From CAIQPS01 sp963843455 (GTDB taxonomy: Bacteria > Actinomycetota > Thermoleophilia > RBG-16-64-13), in assembly GCA_963843455.1 (NCBI GenBank), contig CAWJKE010000016.1:248001-312000 (forward strand): a stretch of 64,000 nucleotides of DNA, in the 5' to 3' direction. Position numbers and translations under genes: made by a program. Below, in pieces: positions 17,542 to 26,688 of this stretch. A model generated the notes under the pieces. The model did not search any database. It was not told the origin of the DNA and saw only the letters and a list, made by a program, of their open reading frames with translations. Positions within the stretch are counted from its first letter, which is position 1. Each line of letters opens with the position of its first letter.

Positions 17542-17854
17542 ACTCTTTCTCGTAGTCTTTCTGCTGACGGGCGCCGATGATCTGCTTCTCGAGCTGGCCG
17601 CCCTTGAAGAGGATGACCGTGGGGATGCTCATGATCCCGTAGCGCGCGGCCAACTCCTGGTTCACATCGACGTTGACCTTGACGACGCTCACCTTGTCGG
17701 CGTGGTCGGAGGCCATCTTCTCGAGAACCGGGCCCACCATGCGGCAAGGGCCACACCAGGGCGCCCAGAAATCGGCGACCACGGGCACCGTCGAGGAGGC
17801 CACGATCTGGTCGAACTCCTGCGCGTTGACCTCTTGCACACTACCACCGCTCAT
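17528..17854 (-). CDS. trxA: Thioredoxin TrxA
   Basis: 108-residue cytoplasmic thioredoxin with canonical FWAPWCGPCRMVGPVLEK, KVNVDVN and the cis-Pro loop IMSIPTVILFKGG. It is the first gene of the minus-strand redox cluster. It is the likely electron donor for CcdA and, through it, for the TlpA-like lipoprotein. Confidence 0.96.
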   Translation of the reverse strand: MSGGSVQEVNAQEFDQIVASSTVPVVADFWAPWCGPCRMVGPVLEKMASDHADKVSVVKVNVDVNQELAARYGIMSIPTVILFKGGQLEKQIIGARQQKDYEKEFGLG

Positions 17855-17955
17855 GATCGTCTCCTTTTGTTCAGGGCCGCCGGCCGACCTCTGTTATGTT
17901 AGCCGACAACGCGCCTCAGCGGCACGCCGGTTGCGCCCGGTCTCTGAATCTCTAC

Positions 17956-17971
17956 ATACCCATAGGGGTAT
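17956..17971. promoter_or_regulatory. CsoR/CstR-like operator palindrome upstream of trxA
   Basis: ATACCCATAGGGGTAT: inverted arms ATACCC / GGGTAT around a 4-base centre. CsoR-family repressors (copper, persulfide, formaldehyde sensors) recognise G-tract palindromes of this kind. It lies about 100 bases upstream of trxA in the divergent gap to the UPF0173 gene. No repressor gene is seen in the window. Confidence 0.4.
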
Positions 17972-18113
17972 TTTAGCACTCGCGCCGACCACTGCCAAGG
18001 TGCTGCCGAAGCCCTTGCAGCGCCGGCGCGGCTATGCTTCCGGGTTGTTACCATTTCGCTCCATCGGCTAACCTATTAGTCGGTATCGAGAGCCGGCGGA
18101 GGAGGCGATCGCC

Positions 18114-18770
18114 GTGAGACTGACGTACTACGGACATTCTTCTTTCCTGCTCGAGGCCGCGGATGGGACCACCGTCATCCTCGATCCCTACCGCTCCGGA
18201 GCGTTTGGCGGCGCCTTCAGGCATGGAGCCATCGCCGACAGCGCGGACGCAGTGGTAGCTACGCACACCCATGACGACCACGGAGCCGTGGACACCCTCC
18301 CCGGCCACCCGCAGGTCTTCGTCCACCCGTCCTCGGCCACGGTCGGAACGTTGGAGATAACCGGCATCGACGTCGCCCACGACTCCGAAGGCGGACGCAG
18401 CCGGGGCAAGAACACCATCATCGTCCTGGATGACGGCGACGTCAGAGTGGTGCACCTGGGCGACCTCGGCCATACCCTCGACGTCCCCACGCTCGCGGCT
18501 ATCGGCCGCGCCGACGTCGTCCTTGTGCCTGTCGGCGGCTTCTTCACCATAGACCACAAGCAGGCGGCCGAGGTCGTCGAGTCGCTCGATCCCCGGATCG
18601 CCATCCCCATGCACTACAAGACGCCCAAAGTGGACTTCCCCATCTCCGCGGTCGAGCCGTTCTTGGCTACCCAGGGAACCGTGGAGCGCCTTTCCGGCTC
18701 CACCCTAGAGGTGACTCAGGCGACGCTGCCGACGACCCGCGTGACCTATGTCCTGCAGGCGGCGCTTTAG
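18114..18770 (+). CDS. UPF0173 metal-dependent hydrolase (metallo-beta-lactamase fold)
   Basis: 218 residues starting at GTG. N-terminal RLTYYGHSSFLLEA and the zinc motif THTHDDHGA (HxHxDH), with a later HLGDLGH and PMHYKT supplying ligands; UlaG/YtkL-like. Substrate is unknown in this family. It is divergent from the trxA cluster and upstream of the UPF0182 gene. Confidence 0.87.
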   Translation: MRLTYYGHSSFLLEAADGTTVILDPYRSGAFGGAFRHGAIADSADAVVATHTHDDHGAVDTLPGHPQVFVHPSSATVGTLEITGIDVAHDSEGGRSRGKNTIIVLDDGDVRVVHLGDLGHTLDVPTLAAIGRADVVLVPVGGFFTIDHKQAAEVVESLDPRIAIPMHYKTPKVDFPISAVEPFLATQGTVERLSGSTLEVTQATLPTTRVTYVLQAAL

Positions 18771-18773
18771 GCC

Positions 18774-18794
18774 GCCGCCCAGACTTCGGGCGGC
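18774..18794 (+). terminator. GC hairpin after UPF0173 gene
   Basis: GCCGCCC-AGACTTC-GGGCGGC, 7 bp arms, just after the stop codon. No T-tract follows, so termination is uncertain. Confidence 0.35.
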
Positions 18795-18851
18795 CCACCG
18801 CGATCCACTCATTCCCCGACCCTGACAGATAGGACGGCAGCGATACCACTC

Positions 18852-21707
18852 ATGGCAGAAGACTCACCCAAACCGAAACAAGCGCCGAAGAAGGCGCCGA
18901 AGGTGGCCAAGCGCGGCCGTATCCTCCGCATGAAGCCGGGACCCCTCCGCCGCCTCGTCATCATCGTGATCGCCTTGGCCATCTTCTTCGTGGTGGGCTC
19001 GTTTCTCTCCCGCATTTGGACGAACTATCTCTGGTACGCCGAAGTCGGACAGACCGGGGTCTTCTGGACTCCTCTGGTGGCTCGGATCTGCGTGGGCCTG
19101 TTCTTCGCCGTCATCTTCTTCGCCATCCTCTACGGCAACCTGTACTTGGCGCGGAAGATCTCGCCGCGGCTGCTGGCGGTCAAGGACGCCGGGAACGAAG
19201 AGATCCTCGAGCTCAAGCCCAACCGCCGCTGGCCAGGCCGGCTCCTGCTGCTGATCTCGATTGTGGTGGCCATCTTCATCGGCGCAACGTATAGCAGCCG
19301 TTGGACCGAGGTCCTTCTCTTCCTGAACCGTGGAGCCTTCGGCTACGCAGACCCGCTGTTCAACAAGGACGCCTCCTTCTTCGTGTTCACCCTGCCGGTG
19401 TGGAAGATGGTGGTCGACTTCGTGGGGGTGGCGTTGCTGCTCACGCTCGTGGCCACCGCCCTCACCTATATGGCCGACCGGGCGCTCGTCCTCGACGAGC
19501 GCAATCGGGTGCGCTTGGCGCCGCACGTCAAGGCCCACCTCTCCGTGCTGCTCGCGCTCGCCATGATCGCCAAAGCTGGGGACTATATGATCCAGAGTTG
19601 GTCGCTCGTCTACTCCACCCGGGGCGCCGTCTTCGGTGCCAGCTACACCGACGTGCACGCGTCGCTCCCTGTGCTTCACTTTCTGGCCATTGTGTCGCTG
19701 GTAGCCGCGGCCATCTTCCTGGCCAACATCCGCTACAAGGGATGGAGGCTGCCGGCGATAGCCATCGCTGTGATGTTCCTCACCTGGGTCCTCGCGGGCA
19801 AGGTCTATCCGGCGATCATTCAGCAGTACAAGGTCTCCCCCAACGAGATCACCGCGGAGTCACCCTATATCGCCAACAACATCGAAGCCACCCGCTACGC
19901 CTTCGGGTTGAACAAGGTGGTGAGCGTCGCCGACCCTGCTGCTACGGACCTCACTGCCGCCGATATCAAGGCCAATCAGCCCACGCTGGAGAGCGTCCGT
20001 CTCTGGGAGCCGCGGCCGGCCCTCGATACCTACGCGCAGAAGCAGGAAATCCGTCTGTACTACTCGTTCACCGACGTCGACGTGGACCGCTATACCGTCA
20101 ACGGCAAGTTCCGCCAGGTGCTCATCAGCGCACGGGAACTCGAACAGACCCAGCTGCAGGCGGACTCTCAGACCTGGGTCAACCTGCACCTCACCTACAC
20201 CCACGGCTATGGCCTCGTGATGAGCCCGGTCAACGAGGCGGGTGGTGACGGCTCGCCGATCCTGTGGGTCAAGGACATCCCGCCCCGCACCGACACCGAC
20301 CTCAAGATCACCCGACCGGAGATCTACTACGGGGAGCTGGGCAACGATTACGTCATGGTGAAAACCACCAGCCCCGAGTTCGATTACCCCAAGGGCGACA
20401 CGAACGTCAACTCCACCTATGCGGGCGACGGCGGCGTGCCGATCAGTAGCTGGCTGAGGCAACTTGCCTTCAGTTTCCGATTTGGCACGGCCAAGATCCT
20501 CTTCTCCAACTCTCTCACCGACGACTCGCGGATCATGTATCTCCGCACGCTGAAGGAGAGGGTGCATGCCCTCGCGCCCTTCCTCCAATACGACAGAGAC
20601 CCCTACCTTGTGTTGCGCGACGACGGGTCTCTGGTCTGGATGTGGGATGCCTACGCCATGACGGGGCGCTTTCCCTATTCGCAGCCGCACGCCAACGGCG
20701 CCAACTACATGCGCAACCCCATCAAAGTGGCCATCGACGCCTACGACGGCAAGGTGATCTTCTATCAGATCGACGGCCAGGATCCGCTGGCCAACGCCTG
20801 GGGAAAGGTGTTCCCCGGCTTGTTCACCCCCGGCGACCAGATGCCGGCGGACCTTCGCAAGCACATGCGCTACCCCGAGGACATCTTCAGCGTGCAGGCC
20901 GATATGCTCGCGACTTATCATATGACCGACCCCCAGATCTTCTACAACAAAGAGGACGTCTGGGAGATCCCGAGCGAGATCTACGGAACGGAGACCGTCA
21001 AGACCGTGCCGTACTATGAGTCGATAGCTCTCCCGGGCCAGACGCAAACCGAGTTCGCCCTGCTCTTGCCGTTCACTCCACTCAAGAAGCAGAACATGTC
21101 GTCCCTGCTGGTGGCGCGCCAGGATGGGGAGAACTACGGTAAGCTCGCCACGCTGGACTTCCCCAAGGACAAGCTCGTCTTCGGGCCGGCGCAGATTGAG
21201 GCGCGGATAAGCAACGAGCCCGAGATATCGGCCCAGCTGACCCTCTGGGATCAAGGTGGTAGCGAGGTCATCCGGGGCAACCTGCTGGTAGTGCCCATCG
21301 GCCCCGCGATCATGTACTTCGAGCCCCTGTATCTGCAAGCTACACAGAGCCCCATCCCCGAGTTGACAAGGGTCATAGTCGCCTACGGCGATAGCGTGGT
21401 CATGGAGCCCACACTCGGCGAGGCCCTCATCAAGCTATTCGGCGAGAACATCGGCACCGGTTCAACCACTACGACCACCCCGGGCGGCACCACGACCACC
21501 ACGGTGCCGGGCGGCACCACGACCACCACCGCGCCCACCACCGGCACGACGCTGCCGAACGACTCGACTGGTCTCATCGTCCTGGCCAACTCGCTCTACA
21601 ACCAGGCGCTGGAGGCCCAGCGTCGGGGCGATTGGGCCGAGTACGGCCGGCTGATCAGCCAACTGGGCCTGGTGCTGACACAGCTACAGACTGTGCAGGG
21701 CCAGTAG
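18852..21707 (+). CDS. UPF0182 (COG1615) large membrane protein
   Basis: 951 residues. About seven transmembrane helices occupy the first third (for example RLVIIVIALAIFFVVGSFL). A long extracytoplasmic region follows with family segments such as YYSFTDVDVDRYTVNGK, MMWDAY-type SLVWMWDAYAMTGRFPYS and NYMRNPIKVAIDAYDG. The C-terminus has a Thr/Gly/Pro-rich linker of short repeats (PGGTTTTT twice, bases about 21465-21550) before a terminal helix. Function is unknown; the family is common in Actinomycetota. Confidence 0.93.
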   Translation: MAEDSPKPKQAPKKAPKVAKRGRILRMKPGPLRRLVIIVIALAIFFVVGSFLSRIWTNYLWYAEVGQTGVFWTPLVARICVGLFFAVIFFAILYGNLYLARKISPRLLAVKDAGNEEILELKPNRRWPGRLLLLISIVVAIFIGATYSSRWTEVLLFLNRGAFGYADPLFNKDASFFVFTLPVWKMVVDFVGVALLLTLVATALTYMADRALVLDERNRVRLAPHVKAHLSVLLALAMIAKAGDYMIQSWSLVYSTRGAVFGASYTDVHASLPVLHFLAIVSLVAAAIFLANIRYKGWRLPAIAIAVMFLTWVLAGKVYPAIIQQYKVSPNEITAESPYIANNIEATRYAFGLNKVVSVADPAATDLTAADIKANQPTLESVRLWEPRPALDTYAQKQEIRLYYSFTDVDVDRYTVNGKFRQVLISARELEQTQLQADSQTWVNLHLTYTHGYGLVMSPVNEAGGDGSPILWVKDIPPRTDTDLKITRPEIYYGELGNDYVMVKTTSPEFDYPKGDTNVNSTYAGDGGVPISSWLRQLAFSFRFGTAKILFSNSLTDDSRIMYLRTLKERVHALAPFLQYDRDPYLVLRDDGSLVWMWDAYAMTGRFPYSQPHANGANYMRNPIKVAIDAYDGKVIFYQIDGQDPLANAWGKVFPGLFTPGDQMPADLRKHMRYPEDIFSVQADMLATYHMTDPQIFYNKEDVWEIPSEIYGTETVKTVPYYESIALPGQTQTEFALLLPFTPLKKQNMSSLLVARQDGENYGKLATLDFPKDKLVFGPAQIEARISNEPEISAQLTLWDQGGSEVIRGNLLVVPIGPAIMYFEPLYLQATQSPIPELTRVIVAYGDSVVMEPTLGEALIKLFGENIGTGSTTTTTPGGTTTTTVPGGTTTTTAPTTGTTLPNDSTGLIVLANSLYNQALEAQRRGDWAEYGRLISQLGLVLTQLQTVQGQ

Positions 21708-21777
21708 GGGCGGCAGTTTACCGGGCGAGTATTACGGGCACTTGACTAGACTGCAAAACCGATAAGGCGAGGTTGCG

Positions 21778-22251
21778 GTGGAACCAAGACGCAAAGACGA
21801 TCCGACCCGATTTCAACGGCTCCAGGGCGAGGTCGACAGCATGTTCCTGGACCTGCTGCGAGGTGAGCGGGTGCCTCGCCATGGCACCGCCGCCTTTCGG
21901 CCCAATGCCGACGTGTACTTCGACAAGCGCCAGAAGGCAGTCATAGTCAAGCTCGACCTCTCCGGCGTCGATCCAGGCCAGGTGAGTCTTGAGGTCGAGG
22001 ACGGCGTGTTGCGGATAGGCGGCGTCCGCTCGGACCAGCGGCATCCGGACGTGGTCTATCAGCAGATGGAGATCGCCTACGGCCGCTTTGAGCGGATGGT
22101 GATGCTCCCTCCCGAGGTGGACGCGACCAGGGCCCACGCAGGCTACAACAACGGCTTCCTTGAGATCACCCTGCCCGTCCGGACACGCTCCACGAGCAAG
22201 AAGATCCCGATCTCGCTCAAAGACCAGGGCGAAGGGGGGCAGCAAGAATGA
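21778..22251 (+). CDS. Small heat shock protein (Hsp20/alpha-crystallin)
   Basis: 157 residues from GTG. The alpha-crystallin domain spans about residues 38-135 (NADVYFDKRQKAVIVKLDLS, GYNNGFLEITLP), and a C-terminal IPI-type motif KKIPISL mediates oligomerisation. It is a holdase chaperone whose gene overlaps lon by 4 bp (ATGA), so refolding and degradation are co-expressed. Only a half-site resembling an HspR element (CTTGACT) is visible upstream, too little to call. Confidence 0.92.
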   Translation: MEPRRKDDPTRFQRLQGEVDSMFLDLLRGERVPRHGTAAFRPNADVYFDKRQKAVIVKLDLSGVDPGQVSLEVEDGVLRIGGVRSDQRHPDVVYQQMEIAYGRFERMVMLPPEVDATRAHAGYNNGFLEITLPVRTRSTSKKIPISLKDQGEGGQQE

Positions 22252-24701
22252 CCGCCCATGAGAGCCCGTTCGGCCCCCACGGATTCGGTATGGGCTCGGG
22301 CGACTCCGAGATCCTCGCCGCCGGCACCGACTTTGTCATCCTTTCGCGAGATCCGGCCGACGACATCGGGGCCTCTCCCAGGGTGCTGCCCATCCTGCCC
22401 CTCAAGGACACCGTGGTGTTCCCCGACACCATGAGCCCCCTTGCTGTGGGGCAGCCGCGCTCGGTCAATCTCATCGACGACATCCTTCGTGGCGACAAAC
22501 AGGTCGGCCTGGTGGCGTCGAAGAGGCCGGATATCGAGGTTCCGGGCCCGGAGGATGTGCAGATGGTCGGCGTGCTGGCCACCATCCAGAAGATGATCAA
22601 GGCCCCCGACGGGACGCTGCGGATCATCGCCCAGGGCGTCAGGCGCATCGAGATCGAGCAGTTCGTCTCGGAGGAGCCCTACCTGACCGCCAGGGTGCGC
22701 GACCTTCCCGACGTGGTGGTACCGGGCACGGAGCTGGAGGCGCTGCAGAGGAACCTCATCTCGGTCTACACGCGTATCGTCCAGTTGGTCCCCTACCTGC
22801 CCGACGAGCTGGAACTGGCGGCGGCCAATATCGACGACCCTTCGGCCCTCGGCTACTTCATCGCCTCCACGATGAGACTCAAGACCGAGGACAAGCAGGA
22901 GTTGTTGGAGGAGGTCGATCTGTCCAAGCGGCTGCGCCGTCTTACCACGTTCATGAACCGGGAGCTGGAGGTGTTGGAGCTCGGCTCCAAGATCCAGGAC
23001 CAGGTGCAGTCGGAGATGGACAAGACCCAGCGCGAATACGTCCTCCGTCAGCAGCTCAAAGCCATCCAAGACGAACTGGGCGAGACGGACGAGACCCAGG
23101 CCGAAGTCAACGAACTGCGCGAGCAGATCGACAAGGCCAACCTGCCCGAGGAGGTCGACAAGCAGGCCCGCCGCGAACTGGACCGCCTGTCCAAGCTCCC
23201 GCCGGCCGCTGCCGAATACGGCGTCATCCGCACTTACCTCGATTGGATCGTATCGCTGCCCTGGTCGGTCCTCACACCGGACAATCTCGACGTGGCCCAC
23301 GCCCGCCAAGTGCTCGACGAGGACCATTACGATCTGGAAGACGTCAAGGACCGCATCCTCGAGTTCCTCGCGGTGCAGAAGCTCAAGGCCGAGGTGACGA
23401 GTCCCATCCTCTGCTTCGTCGGGCCTCCCGGTGTGGGCAAGACCAGTCTGGGTAAGAGCATCGCCCGGGCGATGGGGCGCAAGTTCATCCGCATCAGCGT
23501 GGGCGGAGTCCGCGACGAGTCCGAGATCCGCGGCCACCGGCGCACCTACGTAGGCGCCATGCCGGGCACCATGATCCGGGCCATCCGCGACGCCGGCAGC
23601 AGCAACCCTGTGTTCATGATCGACGAGATCGACAAGATGGGCTCCGACTGGCGGGGCGATCCGTCGAGCGCCATGCTCGAGGTGCTCGATCCCGAGCAGC
23701 ACAGCACCTTCCGCGACCACTATCTCGACCTGCCCTTCGATCTCTCCCGGGTGATGTTCATCTGCACGGCCAACGTGCTCGACACCATTCCCGGCCCCTT
23801 GCGCGACCGCATGGAGATCATCTCCATAGCCGGCTACACCGCGCAGGACAAGATGCACATCGCGCGCGAGTACCTGGTCCCCCGACAGCTCGAGCGCAAC
23901 GGTCTCAAACCCGGCCAACTCACCCTGACCGATCCCGCGCTCAAGACGGTCATCGAGAACTACACGCACGAGGCGGGAGTCCGCGGTCTGGAGCGACAGA
24001 TAGGCACCATCGCCCGCAAATTCGCGCGTATGGTGGCCGAGGAGGGACGCAGGCGGATCACCGTTGACCCGAAGCGTGTGACCCAGTTCCTGGGCAGGCA
24101 GAAGGTGTTCCGCGAGACCAAGCGGCGCACCAGCGACCCGGGCGTGTCCACCGGCCTGGCTTGGACGCCGGCAGGCGGCGACATACTGTTCATCGAGGCT
24201 CGGGCCATGCCGGGCTCGGGACAGTTGGTGCTCACCGGCCAGCTGGGCGACGTCATGAAGGAGTCGGCCCAGGCGGCCCTCACCTACGTGCGCAGCATCG
24301 CCGACAAGCTCTGCGCCGACCCGGAGTTCTTCAAGAAGCACGATATCCACGTGCATGTTCCCGCCGGCGCGGTGCCGAAGGACGGCCCCTCGGCCGGCGT
24401 AGCGATGACCGTGGCCCTAGCGAGCATGCTCTCGGGCCGGGTGGTCGATCCAAGCGTGGCCATGACGGGAGAGGTGACACTCACAGGGCAGGTCCTGCCG
24501 GTGGGCGGCATCAAGGAGAAGGTGCTCGCGGCCAGGGCGGCCGGCATCACCCGCGTGTTCCTGCCCGACCGTAACGAGGCCGACGTGGACGAGATACGAG
24601 GCGACGACCTGCTCACCGGCCTGCAGTTCACCTATGCCGACCACGTGGACACGGTGCTCAACAAAACCCTGGCGCGCGCCCCGGGCCGCCGAAGCCACTG
24701 A
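22248..24701 (+). CDS. lon: ATP-dependent Lon protease
   Basis: 817 residues with the full LonA layout: substrate-binding N-terminus (LPILPLKDTVVFPDTMSPL), coiled-coil middle, AAA+ domain with Walker A CFVGPPGVGKTSLGKS and Walker B VFMIDEIDKMG, and the protease domain with catalytic Ser in KDGPSAGVAMT and Lys in GGIKEKVLAA. A 35-residue Gly/Ser-rich extension precedes the usual N-terminus. Confidence 0.97.
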   Translation: MTAHESPFGPHGFGMGSGDSEILAAGTDFVILSRDPADDIGASPRVLPILPLKDTVVFPDTMSPLAVGQPRSVNLIDDILRGDKQVGLVASKRPDIEVPGPEDVQMVGVLATIQKMIKAPDGTLRIIAQGVRRIEIEQFVSEEPYLTARVRDLPDVVVPGTELEALQRNLISVYTRIVQLVPYLPDELELAAANIDDPSALGYFIASTMRLKTEDKQELLEEVDLSKRLRRLTTFMNRELEVLELGSKIQDQVQSEMDKTQREYVLRQQLKAIQDELGETDETQAEVNELREQIDKANLPEEVDKQARRELDRLSKLPPAAAEYGVIRTYLDWIVSLPWSVLTPDNLDVAHARQVLDEDHYDLEDVKDRILEFLAVQKLKAEVTSPILCFVGPPGVGKTSLGKSIARAMGRKFIRISVGGVRDESEIRGHRRTYVGAMPGTMIRAIRDAGSSNPVFMIDEIDKMGSDWRGDPSSAMLEVLDPEQHSTFRDHYLDLPFDLSRVMFICTANVLDTIPGPLRDRMEIISIAGYTAQDKMHIAREYLVPRQLERNGLKPGQLTLTDPALKTVIENYTHEAGVRGLERQIGTIARKFARMVAEEGRRRITVDPKRVTQFLGRQKVFRETKRRTSDPGVSTGLAWTPAGGDILFIEARAMPGSGQLVLTGQLGDVMKESAQAALTYVRSIADKLCADPEFFKKHDIHVHVPAGAVPKDGPSAGVAMTVALASMLSGRVVDPSVAMTGEVTLTGQVLPVGGIKEKVLAARAAGITRVFLPDRNEADVDEIRGDDLLTGLQFTYADHVDTVLNKTLARAPGRRSH

Positions 24702-24738
24702 GCGGCCGTGGGGCCGACGCGGATGGATGGGGACCGGA

Positions 24739-25206
24739 ATGGCGGAGCCTCTGGAGAGATGGGACCCCCTGCGGCGGGCCGAGGCGTACTCCGAGCTGGA
24801 GCATCCGTCGGACCTGTTTCTCGAGATCCACGGCCGCGATCTGCCCGAGTTGTTCGAGAACGGCCTTTTCGCCTTCTACGACCAGGTCGCGCAGATTGAG
24901 GAGGTCGCGGCCCGGCGCGAGCTGACGCTTCGCGTCCGCGAGCCCGGGCTCGACGAGGCCCTCCGCTCCCTTTTGGCGGAAGCCCTGTATCGCTTCGACA
25001 CAGAAGGCTTCGTCGCGGCGGGAGGGGAGGTCACCGTCGAGAGGCTTCCCCCCGCGCGGTGGTGTTTGCTGGCCCGGCTCTGGGGCGATAACGCCGATAG
25101 GGAGCGCCACACCCTGCTGCGGGAGGTCAAGGCCGTCACCTATCACTGCCTGACGGTCGGCGAGAGCGGCGGCGGTTGGAAGGCTACCGTCCTGCTCGAT
25201 ATCTGA
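24739..25206 (+). CDS. Archease (RtcB activator)
   Basis: 155 residues matching archease: YSELEHPSDLFLEIHGRDLPELFENG near the N-terminus has the metal-binding Asp, and the C-terminus HTLLREVKAVTYHCLTV is family-typical. Archease helps RtcB form its guanylate intermediate and turn over. rtcB follows within about 20 bp. ATG at 24739 or 24727 are both possible starts. Confidence 0.88.
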   Translation: MAEPLERWDPLRRAEAYSELEHPSDLFLEIHGRDLPELFENGLFAFYDQVAQIEEVAARRELTLRVREPGLDEALRSLLAEALYRFDTEGFVAAGGEVTVERLPPARWCLLARLWGDNADRERHTLLREVKAVTYHCLTVGESGGGWKATVLLDI

Positions 25207-25226
25207 CGGGTCAGGAGGCACACGAG

Positions 25227-26672
25227 ATGGCAGTACCCGAGCTTCACCGCACGGGCCCGTGGACTTGGGAGCTGCCGGCGACCGGCGGGATGCGCGTTCC
25301 CGGACGCATCTACGGCGACGAGTCGCTGATCGATGGTCTGAGCGGAGATGGCAGTCTGACCCAGGTGGCGAACGTGGCCCATCTTCCCGGCATCCTCTGC
25401 TGCTCCCTGGCCATGCCAGACATCCACTTCGGCTACGGATTCCCTATCGGTGGAGTTGCCGCCTTCGACGCGGCGGAGGGAATCGTGTCTCCGGGGGGCG
25501 TGGGCTATGACATCAACTGCGGTGTGCGGCTCTTGGCCACCGACCTGCATCGTACCGATCTCGAGGGTCGGATCGAGCCTCTGATGGACCAGTTGTTCCG
25601 GGACATCCCTTCCGGCGTGGGGTCGAAGGGCGCCATCCCCAAGCTGCCCCGGAAGGAGATGGAGCAGTTGCTGGTTGAGGGGGCCGGCTGGGTCGTGAAA
25701 CGAGGCTACGGGTCGCGAGCCGATCTCGACCATACCGAGGACAGCGGGGCTCTCCCAGACGCCGACCCGGCGGCGGTCAGCGAACGGGCATACGCGCGGG
25801 GGCAGGATCAGGTGGGCACGCTCGGGTCGGGCAATCACTTCCTGGAAGTCCAGACCGTCGACGAGATCTTCGACAGGGAGACGGCAGCGGCCTACGGTCT
25901 GCACGAGGACCAGGTGACGCTCATGATCCACTGCGGCTCGAGGGGTCTGGGCTACCAGGTCTGCGACGACTACCTGGCGACGATGGCTGAAGCGAGCCGC
26001 CGCTACGGCATCGACCTGCCCGACAGGCAGTTGGTGTGCGCTCCGGTCACCTCGCGCGAGGGCCGCTCGTACCTGGCAGCCATGGCCTGCGCCGCCAACT
26101 ACGCTTGGGCCAATCGGCAGATGATCATGCACCTCGTCGAAGAGGCGCTGCTTCGCGCTCTCCGTATCTCGCCCAAGGAACTCGGTCTGCGGCTGGTGTA
26201 CGACGTGGCGCACAACATCGCCAAGCTGGAGACCCACTCGCTCGACGGGCGGCCGGTGAATGCGTGCGTGCATCGCAAGGGGGCAACGCGAGCCTTCGGC
26301 CCGGAAAGGCCCGAGGTTCCCGCGGACTATCGGCTGGTTGGACAGCCGGTGTTGATCCCCGGTGACATGGGGACGGCCTCATTCGTCTGCAAGGGGACGG
26401 CGCAGGCGCTGGCCCAGACGTTCGGCTCCACCTGCCATGGCGCGGGAAGGGTGATGAGCCGCTCGCAGGCCCTCAGGCAGGCGAAGGGCAGGTCGATAGC
26501 GCGGGAGTTGGCCGGGGCCGGCATCGTGGTCCGTTCGCAGGGACAGAAGACCTTGGCTGAAGAGATGCCCGAGGCCTACAAGGACGTCGAACAGGTCGTC
26601 AGCGTGATGGAAGGCGCGGGAGTGTCGCCGAAGGTAGCGCGCCTCCGCCCGTTGGGCGTGGTGAAAGGCTAG
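25227..26672 (+). CDS. rtcB: RNA-splicing ligase RtcB
   Basis: 481 residues. Mn-dependent, GTP-dependent 3'-phosphate/5'-OH RNA ligase. Metal ligands are in GVGYDINCGVRLL (Asp, Cys), the HxxxH-type SGNHFLEVQ, and MIHCGSRGLG; the guanylylated His lies in the CHGAGRVMSRSQA region. AGGAGG precedes the start. In bacteria RtcB is usually RNA repair; here it follows hsp20, lon and archease, suggesting a stress-response block. Confidence 0.96.
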   Translation: MAVPELHRTGPWTWELPATGGMRVPGRIYGDESLIDGLSGDGSLTQVANVAHLPGILCCSLAMPDIHFGYGFPIGGVAAFDAAEGIVSPGGVGYDINCGVRLLATDLHRTDLEGRIEPLMDQLFRDIPSGVGSKGAIPKLPRKEMEQLLVEGAGWVVKRGYGSRADLDHTEDSGALPDADPAAVSERAYARGQDQVGTLGSGNHFLEVQTVDEIFDRETAAAYGLHEDQVTLMIHCGSRGLGYQVCDDYLATMAEASRRYGIDLPDRQLVCAPVTSREGRSYLAAMACAANYAWANRQMIMHLVEEALLRALRISPKELGLRLVYDVAHNIAKLETHSLDGRPVNACVHRKGATRAFGPERPEVPADYRLVGQPVLIPGDMGTASFVCKGTAQALAQTFGSTCHGAGRVMSRSQALRQAKGRSIARELAGAGIVVRSQGQKTLAEEMPEAYKDVEQVVSVMEGAGVSPKVARLRPLGVVKG

Positions 26673-26688
26673 GAGTCGGCTGCGGCCG

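Noticed and set aside
21708..21777. HspR (HAIR) operator before hsp20
   Set aside because: Only one half-site-like CTTGACT is present; the inverted partner is missing.
25176..25226. Upstream extension of rtcB into the archease gene
   Set aside because: AGGAGG lies directly before the ATG at 25227 and the preceding residues do not fit RtcB.
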